A stretch of 64,000 bases of DNA from positions 186,001-250,000 of the forward strand of contig VWND01000002.1 of NCBI GenBank assembly GCA_009599575.1, read 5' to 3'. Positions 56,887 through 64,000 of the stretch are shown here, one piece after another (position 1 is the first letter of the stretch; each line of letters opens with the position of its first letter). A model generated the notes under the pieces. It was not told where the DNA came from and did no database searches. It saw only the letters and a list, made by a program, of their open reading frames with translations. The position numbers were made by a program, and so were the translations under genes. Source of the DNA: Blumeriella jaapii (Eukaryota > Ascomycota > Leotiomycetes > Helotiales > Drepanopezizaceae).

Positions 56887-59800
56887 ATGGCGAGCCACAG
56901 CAGCGGCGCGCCGCCCGGAGGCGCGAGTCGCTCGCAGGAACCGCCGCCTCCCGAGCACACGCCCGAACAGCTGCTCATGATCCACGCGGCCATGATGGAA
57001 GAGTTGGGCGTCGGCCGAAAGGATGCGCTGCATCTTGCGGACCGTGGACCCGACGTGTCGGAAATGAAACCCCTCCCCGCCAAAAGAAAGCTACAATCGG
57101 CGACCGCGCGTTGGCGCAGTACGTTCTCCCCTCCCAGCCCGGCGCGCGTTGGCTCCCTGTTCGCTAACCCTCATCCGACGCAGATATCGAGTTCGATGAT
57201 CTGGACCCCGCCGACGAGGCGCTCGACGCAATTGCAGATGGCCAGCTCTATCGCCTGCGACGTGGCCTGTCGTCCGCGCCCACGGAGCGAGGAGGAAGCC
57301 ATGTCGCGCCCAGAGGCGCTCGCGCCGGCCCTCGAGCTCAAGCGGGTAGGCCTGATCACGTGGCACATCCAGGCACCCATCAACGATCCACGTAAGTCTG
57401 GACTGAGAGGGGGCGGCGAGGGCGTCTTAGCAGCAGTGGCTGACGAGATCAATTAGCAGCTTGTCCGAACACCACGACCCGACAGCTCGGCAACCCCCCC
57501 GTGGTGCGAACCGTGCCAGCTATGCGAAGCATGTGGGCAAGACGGAAGATGCGCTCGCCCGTCTACGCAACCCCCCCGCCCCGGTCACTACCTCCCGTGC
57601 CAGCAGAGAAAGCGGCAATCGTGGCAGTCGCGGCAATCATCGCGGCGGTCCTACGGCTTTGCAAATCAAGGCCGAGTCTCCAAAGCCTCAGGACCCCGTG
57701 CCCGCTCGACCAAAATTCGTCCTTGACCGCAGCACCAACGACGCCTTCTTTGCCCACTTCAACGTGAATCCTCAGCGACAGGCACCTGTGCCCGATGCTC
57801 AACCATGGCCTGTCCGCGAAGCCTCGACCATGCCACCCCCGCGCAAGTCAGCGCAGTCACCCCCGCAGCCAGCGCCGGTTACAACGGGTCTTTCGGGCTC
57901 GAGATGGGCCGATCCAGCTAGACAGACCGGGTCTATCTCACACACTGCGACTCCCGTCAGATGGGCCGACATTGGCATCTCCGACCCAGTCATCGTCGAC
58001 CCTAAGAAGCCGGATCGCGGTAGCGCTGCTCCAGCTCTGCCCGTTGTCAACAACACTTCTGCTCACCACGGCTCTGAAGGCTTATCAGCCCCAGCTACGG
58101 CCACCCCTGTCATTGCTGCTAGAAGCTCTACGATTGACATCGAGCCAACCCCAGCTCAAGGTCTTCTTGCACACAGTGGGAGGACCGTTCTGGCGGAGAA
58201 ACGTGTTCTTTACCAGCGCGACAATGGATCATCGAGATTCGCTATGGCTCGTCTGACCAAGAGTCCAGATGACACAAACCTGACAATCGAGCTCACCGAC
58301 ACTAACACGGATGGAGTCATACTTCACGAACTGGTGAGCGACGATTCGTCAGTCGAGTTCGAGGCAACATCGATCGTGTATCGTGCAGCTTCGAGCGCTT
58401 CGACCGCGAGCCCCACGTGGAAGCTAAGCTTCCAGATGCCATACCTTGCCAACGTGTTTTGGAATGCGATTCAGACGAACCGCCAAAGTCGCCCAGCCAG
58501 CGACCCATTAGCTCCTGCCAGCACTGCTGTCGCTCTTTCTAGTTCTGACCTGGATTACCTCGCTCAAGCAGGCGCGGCAGCTAGCGTTGATTCTGCGGCA
58601 CACAGCGCCCCCATGTTCACTACGCCGAGCCAATCGGTGGATGGTTATCCAGATGCCCCGGCCACACAGGTCCCGGTACTCTTCTCCCGTGCCAGCACCG
58701 AGCAAGAGGATGCCGTTCGACTCGGCTACGGGCCAGCATCGCAAGATGTGGATGGCCAGGTCGCTCGTGAGGACACGGAGCAATTGATATCATTTGCCGA
58801 AGAAGTTCTGCACGAGCCAGAAATCAGCCAGGGTATCAAGGAGCTTTTGGAGATAGAAGATGCTGAGGTCATTGAAAGCATCTTCAATTACTTGGAAGAG
58901 AATGCGCCAGGCTCAGCATTGACGAAGCTTTCCCAAATTGCGCTCGGCTCTAGCGATCTTCGAGCTAACACGCTCACCGCAGAGGAGGTTTTGAACAGCA
59001 AAGATTACTTATGGGCCGCCAAATTAGTTGTAACTCACACGTTCAGCGACTCCGACACATTCCTGCGTCTCCAAAAGTCAATCAGAGAAAGCTACCTCGA
59101 GGACAAGAGCCGGAAGCTTCTGAGTCTGGCAATCTCTCGTTGCTATCCGGGTCGAGGTTCGGGGGCCACAGCTGCTACAGATGACGCGGTTGTAGAGGGT
59201 ACCAAAGATGTCCCCATTCCTAACCTCCTGCCGGAGGAGAACATCAAGGCTGAGCCAACAGATCCCACTGACACTCGTGCCTATGATGCAACTCATACCG
59301 AGGACATGAGCATCGAGCTCAATTCGGTTTTCCATGAACCTATCGAGAATCCTCGTACCGAGGACTTCAAGGGTGTCTCGGCGGAGGCTGTCACATCTGC
59401 TGCCCTTTCTCATCTCAGCAACCAAGTCAGCGCAGGGCCACCTCGACCTCCCGTTCTGGATACCACTGAGCATAAGGATACGGTCAAGTACTCGCCACAG
59501 ATCTTGACCAAGGTGCGTGACAGCGCAGCACCGGTGTGGCTGGCTGGTGAGCCTCTCCTTCGAGGGCAACCATCGATTGTCACCGGTACAGTTGATCCTC
59601 CTGTGACAACCACTAGTGGTTGGGATTTGAGTGCGGTTGTAGAATCAAAGAACAACGTTGCCGGCGGACCTACTCCGGTTTCAAAGACAGCAATCAAGAC
59701 CGACCCTGTCACCGATGACTCTTCCATTTCAGCTCGACCCTCAGCTGCCTCTACCCCGGGGCCAATCCAGCAGACGGCGGAAGATGCTAAAGACCCGGTC

Positions 59801-61243
59801 AAAGTACCTGTTACATCAGCACCAACTCCTGTTCCAGGTCTTAAGAACACGCAGCTCCACCCTGGCCCAACTTTGAGTGAGACAACCGACTCGAATCACT
59901 GGAACGTGAACATCAACCAGTTCACTGAGGCTCGATCGACCGGTCTGGGACTTGCAACGACGGAGTCTGCAGAGGGTGCAGCCAAACCATCTCCCACGGT
60001 TTCAGATATCGATGCTCGGCTTGCTGAATCTCTGCAAGGCCTGAACCTCGAGACCAAGAATGAAGCAATCGCTACCCAAGCCGTTCACGCAGTCCCTTCA
60101 CAATACGGCCGCAGTGTGTCTGTGACGTCCGAGTCAACCGCCGCTGGCGCAGAGGAAACATTACCCGCTCTCCGCAAGATTTCCAGCAATGCTTCGAGCA
60201 CCGTTAGTCAGGCTATGACCGAGCGATGTCAGGCTGCGCTGAAGCTGTCAATGACCCCTAAGAACCCAGCCGCCAAGTTCTCCCGACCAAAGTCCTCTCT
60301 CGCCCATGCGATAGAGCTTGTTCCCAAGTTTGAGCCTGCCGAACTCGGTGTCTCTTTCACGGCGCCCACGAATTGTCTTTCCGAACCATCCGTTCTGTCA
60401 AAAGTAGTCGAGACTAGACCCGATGTCGATTCTGAACATGAGCCGACTGGGTCAACCGAAGCTGGCATTTCTTTCCCTACAAACCCCACTGCTGTTCCAG
60501 AGGCAGGTGTCGTCCCAGAGAAAGTTCTGATTCCAGAAGAGGTTACCGTTCCCGAAGCAGGAAAGAGTGCTCCTATGATTGAGAACAAGTCCGAGTCCAC
60601 CCCTGGCCCTGTCGTGATGAAGAAGGACCCGGTCAATGAGATCTCCAACTTTTCGCTGAAAGGTGCTTTAGGCTTGTCTGGTTCCAGATGGGCAAGTCCT
60701 TCCGCGGGCTCCGTGATCAATTCTTCCCCTCGTCGACATGCGCCGCTTGCAGTGGTCCAAAACGCCCCACAAGCCCTCTCCCAAACTCCTCCCCAAGCTC
60801 ATGTCCCCGGACCTTGGGCAAGCTCTCCCCGAGTAGTGGCGCCCATACAAGCCCCGGCTCTGGCCACAGTCCTTGTCCAAGACGCCCGTGGCAACTATCT
60901 ACCAGTTACCGGAATGTCAATGGTCGGCATCGCACAGCCAGTGAACCCCTTTCCAATGGCTCGTCACCAGATGCACCCCGGGCATGCCCCGTACAGATCT
61001 CCCGCCATGACACCACCAACTGCCGCCGACATTCCAGCTCGCAGTGACACTTACAGCCGTCACATATCCAATGGTCCATCGGCCACCGACCAGAGTCTTC
61101 ACGCCACCAGCCCAGCCCATGCACCATTGGCGAGCACCCAGCGTGCACCTTTGTCACCACGCAAGGTTCGAGCCCAAGTGCAGGACCGGCTGAAGAACAG
61201 CATGGCTGGATCTCGAAATTCCTACCCAGGAGCCCCGCAATGA
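56887..61243 (+). CDS. large, mostly disordered protein of unknown function
   Basis: CDS is 56887-57118, 57184-57391 and 57457-61243; 1,408 residues (the last acceptor could be 57459, one codon less). I do not recognise it. The N-terminus has a short helical block (EHTPEQLLMIHAAMMEELGV) followed by an acidic segment (IEFDDLDPADEALDAIADG) and then an Arg/Gly-rich patch. Most of the rest is Ser/Thr/Pro-rich. Two folded-looking parts stand out: RVLYQRDNGSSRFAMARLTK to FQMPYLANVFWNAIQ (58200-58470; alternating beta-like, perhaps a PH-like or EVH1-like fold, a guess) and a helical block QLISFAEEVLHEPEISQGIK to LLSLAISRCYP (58780-59150). The motif GLSGSRWA occurs twice (57889 and 60671 regions), with a related VRWADIG near 57958. 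The divergent partner is the aconitase gene. It may be a scaffold or RNA-associated protein, but that is inference. Confidence 0.78.
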
Positions 61244-61905
61244 GTGTTCGTGTGTGTGGAAAGAAGTGAGGGGGAGGTTGAGAGTGATTTGGACATGGTT
61301 TCGACACCTTGTGATGTTGATGCGATATTCTGATTCCAAGATTTCACGAAGGAAAGAAAACTGAAAAGTGTAGAAATTTAAGTAGTACCAGGCAGTTGTT
61401 GCTGCGGACAGTCAATGGCTAGATAGTCACTCGATGGCGTTGACGAGACTTGACAGGAGCAATATGGGAGATGGAGAGCGTCTGAACTGAGACCAGAAAA
61501 TGACATTTTCCTTTATGCTACTGGTCTTATTCCATGCCATTTGCACATCACGATGGATTTGCCAATATGTGATTGAGATGGAAATGTTTTTGTATGCAAT
61601 TGTTAACGAGCTCAACAAGATGCTGACTGTACACTACCTACACACGATGACAGCACATCGATTGGATGCTTGCCAAGGAAGCGCAAGACCCTGGAAAAGG
61701 CCAAGCCGCTAGAAAGAAAGTACCGAAAGTCACGTGACAAAATCATTGCTACAGCTCTGACCTCAACATCGACACTCTCCTTTTCCTCTCCCTCTCTGTC
61801 TATCTCTCTCTCTCTCTCTCTCCCCCTCCCTCTCTCTTTCTCTCCCCCTGAGCACACTACGATATTGCATCTCCTCGTTGCTGGCTATATCGATACCCAC
61901 CCACA
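61244..61905. promoter_or_regulatory. intergenic region upstream of the desaturase gene
   Basis: Includes the 3' UTR of the unknown gene and the desaturase promoter. A (TC)n and CCCTC-rich tract at about 61785-61850 lies 55-120 bp before the start codon. Confidence 0.5.
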
Positions 61906-63282
61906 ATGCCGGCAGCCACAGCTACGACGACGACGTCGATGGGCAAGGAAGCGAAGATGGGAAGTCGGTGGAGCGAGAAGGAAGCCGGAGCAGCGGGGAA
62001 GGGGAAGGGAAATGTGAGCGTGCATGAGAACGAGACTGGGGAAAAGGAAGGCCTGGCGGTCGAGGGGAGTGAGAAGTTCAATGTGGGCGTGAAGGAGAAT
62101 GATTTCTTCTGGACATATACGGAGGAGCCCCATCGGACGCGGCGGATGGCGATTATCAAGGCGCATCCCGAGGTTGGTACTTCCAATCGAATTCCTGCTC
62201 TCAATTTACAGGCGCGCTCGCTCACACATCACTGCCAGGTCACCAAGCTCTGCGGCCCGGAGCCTCTCACCAAGTACACGGTGCTCCTCGTCGTCGCCAT
62301 CCAGGTGCTGGCGGCGTGGAGCCTGCGCGCCACCCCCTTCCTCAGTTGGCGCTTCTTCGTGACGGCGTATGTGGTGGGCGCCACGGCGAACCAGAACCTC
62401 TTTCTAGCTATCCACGAGATCAGCCATAACTTGGCGTTTCGGAGCCCGTCGGCGAACAGGGCGCTGGCTGTGTTTGCGAACCTGCCGATCGGGATACCAT
62501 ACAGTGCTAGTTTTCGGGTCAGTGCTTTTCTCTTGGTCTTCCTGGGTTTCGCTGCGGAGTAGAGGGCTGGAAGATGAGGATTTGAATCGGGATAGCGAAA
62601 ACGCTGACCCAAGATCTAGCCATACCACCTCACGCATCACAAATCCCTAGGTGTCGACGGCCTCGACACGGATCTCCCGACGGCCTTTGAAGCCGTCTTC
62701 CTCGACTCCCTCCTTGGCAAGGCCTTCTTCTGCACCTTCCAGATTCTCTTCTACGCCGTCCGGCCCGTCTTCGTGTACGCCGTGCCCTTCACCACCATCC
62801 ACGTGCTCAACATCGCAGCTCAGCTCGCGTTCGACTACGTCCTGGTCCGGACCTGCTCCGCGCACTCTCTCTACTACCTCATCCTCTCTTCCTTCCTCGC
62901 GGGCTCGCTCCATCCCTGCGCGGGCCACTTCATCGCCGAGCACTACGTCTTCGGCAAGCAGCCGGACGCCGCGCGGGACCCGCGCACGAACACGGCCCTG
63001 CCCGAGACGTTCTCGTACTACGGCCCGCTGAACTGGCTCACGTACAACGTGGGCCTGCACAACGAGCACCACGACTTCCCTGCCGTGCCCTGGACGCGGC
63101 TGCCGGCGCTGCACGCGCTGGCGAGGGAGTTCTACGCCGAGCTGCCTCGGCACGAGAGCTGGGTGCGTGTCATCTGGCAGTTTGTGCTGGATGGGGAGGT
63201 CGGGCTGAGGTGCAGGGTGAAGCGAAAGGAGGGGGGGAGGAGGGTGGGCGGAGGATGGACGCAGCAGGAGGTTGAGTCCTAA
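61906..63282 (+). CDS. DES1: sphingolipid delta-4 desaturase
   Basis: CDS is 61906-62172, 62239-62517 and 62620-63282; 402 residues. The enzyme introduces the 4,5-trans double bond into the ceramide long-chain base, at the ER membrane, using a di-iron centre. The N-terminal sphingolipid-desaturase segment is present (NDFFWTYTEEPHRTRRMAIIKAHPEV). The three His boxes are HEISH (exon 2), HLTHH (start of exon 3, after the SFR splice) and HNEHH (in YNVGLHNEHHDFP). About four hydrophobic segments surround them. Intron 1 (66 bp) is a multiple of three without stops, so unspliced reading stays open. Splicing is preferred because it yields HPEVTKLCGPEPLTKY, the conserved join. The N-terminal 60 residues are low complexity (Thr, Lys, Gly). 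Confidence 0.93.
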
Positions 63283-64000
63283 GCTTGGTTTGGCTGGTTC
63301 GCTGGGAAATGGAGGAATGTGGAAGGGGAGAGGAGGGGAAGGGAGTGTAGATATGTTGGGATGGGTCGCGAGGGGTGTGTACAGTACATGCATGTTGGGC
63401 GTTACGGTCTGGGCGGGTCAATGCATAGATAGACAAGGACATGGAATATGAAGAACGGGGAAGAGAAAAAAACCGAAAATCGATTGCTCTGTCGGCCGTT
63501 TGGTCAGTCAGTGACAGTCTAACTGACTGACGGGTGATCCCCATCCGAATCAGCAACAACATCAAGCAACCATAGATTAGCCCAGCCTAAGCGAGAACTC
63601 GGAACCTCCCATGCGTTCGTTGCACTCCAAGCTTCTAACTCACCGCAGAGGAGCAATACGCATTGCAATCGAGAAACGCGTCGACCGAGCAGGCAGGCAG
63701 GCAGGTAGGCGCACATCTCTGAAAAGTGACTACACATCAACAGCGTTTACACGTTCCCCACGTACCTGAATCACGATCAATTTTTGGATGCGGGGTGGCA
63801 GTGGGTGAAAGCGAGCAATTCCCAACCAAGCCTTCCGTGGAACGAAGTAGGAGATTGGAAAAACGGCGTGCGACGCCCAAGGGTTTGCCCGTACAGTACA
63901 GCACAGTACAGTACGCATCCGTGAGATTGTCGCGAAAGGAAAAAGGAAAAAGGAAAAATGGAAAAGAAAAAGGCATTTGGGATGGGGAAACGAGAGATGC
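63283..64000. other. intergenic region to the window end
   Basis: Desaturase 3' UTR and spacer. It has GTCAGTCAGTGACAG and CAGGCAGGCAGG short repeats (63504 and 63690 regions) and two GTACAGTAC clusters (63379 and 63890-63914). No gene is seen. Confidence 0.5.

Noticed and set aside
57392..57456. Earlier donor at 57354 (CGGGTAGG) for intron 2 of the large unknown gene
   Set aside because: The later donor at 57392 is the strong GTAAGT and keeps the frame with the downstream exon.

Overview
The window comes from a filamentous ascomycete (Pezizomycotina) nuclear genome. Two things point there: housekeeping genes with short GT-AG introns (about 45-90 bp, one of 202 bp), and a block of retrotransposons degraded by C-to-T/G-to-A transitions, the mark of repeat-induced point mutation (RIP). 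I cannot assign class or species from the sequence alone.

Positions 1 to about 39,060 are AT-rich and contain no intact host gene that I can recognise. They are a stack of Ty3/gypsy LTR retrotransposons of three families. Family 1 is a minus-strand chromovirus with a chromodomain, with copies called A, B, C and D here. Family 2 is one plus-strand 11.3 kb element with 267-bp LTRs. Family 3 is one plus-strand element with 174-bp LTRs. Target-site duplications (TSDs) give the nesting. Copy A lies inside a remnant of copy D. Family 2 (2040-13336, TSD TTAG) and family 3 (13766-26174, TSD ATCGG) both inserted into copy A. Copy B (18174-24573, TSD GTTAA) inserted into the integrase gene of family 3. 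Copy C (31872-38288, TSD ATTTC) inserted into an AT-rich inverted-repeat element (31276-39054, TA duplication). A miniature relative of that element sits in the gene-rich half at 51528-51624. A less mutated island without a recognisable gene lies at 30346-31273.

From about 39 kb to the end the base composition is normal and genes are dense. In order: the proteasome-tethering factor Sts1/Cut8 (+, 40314-41337); the recombination mediator Rad52 (+, 42054-43820); a UBA/zinc-finger/UBX Cdc48 cofactor (-, 44534-45686) with a GC-AG intron and an apparent frameshift; a VAP/Scs2 ER tether (+, 46343-47521); the TOR-complex WD40 protein Lst8 (-, 49698-50960); a mitochondrial aconitase of the Aco2-like type (-, 52034-54622); a 1,408-residue mostly disordered protein of unknown function (+, 56887-61243); and a sphingolipid delta-4 desaturase (+, 61906-63282). 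These are unrelated housekeeping genes, not a pathway cluster. Two pairs (UBX/SCS2 and ACO2/unknown protein) are divergent and share an intergenic region.

The observations most worth following up are: the roughly 3 kb of coding-like sequence of unknown identity after the integrase in the 11.3 kb element; an exactly 33-bp near-palindromic unit that recurs in interdomain linkers of two retrotransposon families and reads as a short peptide; the sparing of CpG sites by RIP and its weakening at element edges; the inverted-repeat element with hairpin-forming ends; and the GC-AG intron whose removal completes a zinc finger. All coordinates of spliced genes are my own reading of splice sites and have not been checked against transcripts.
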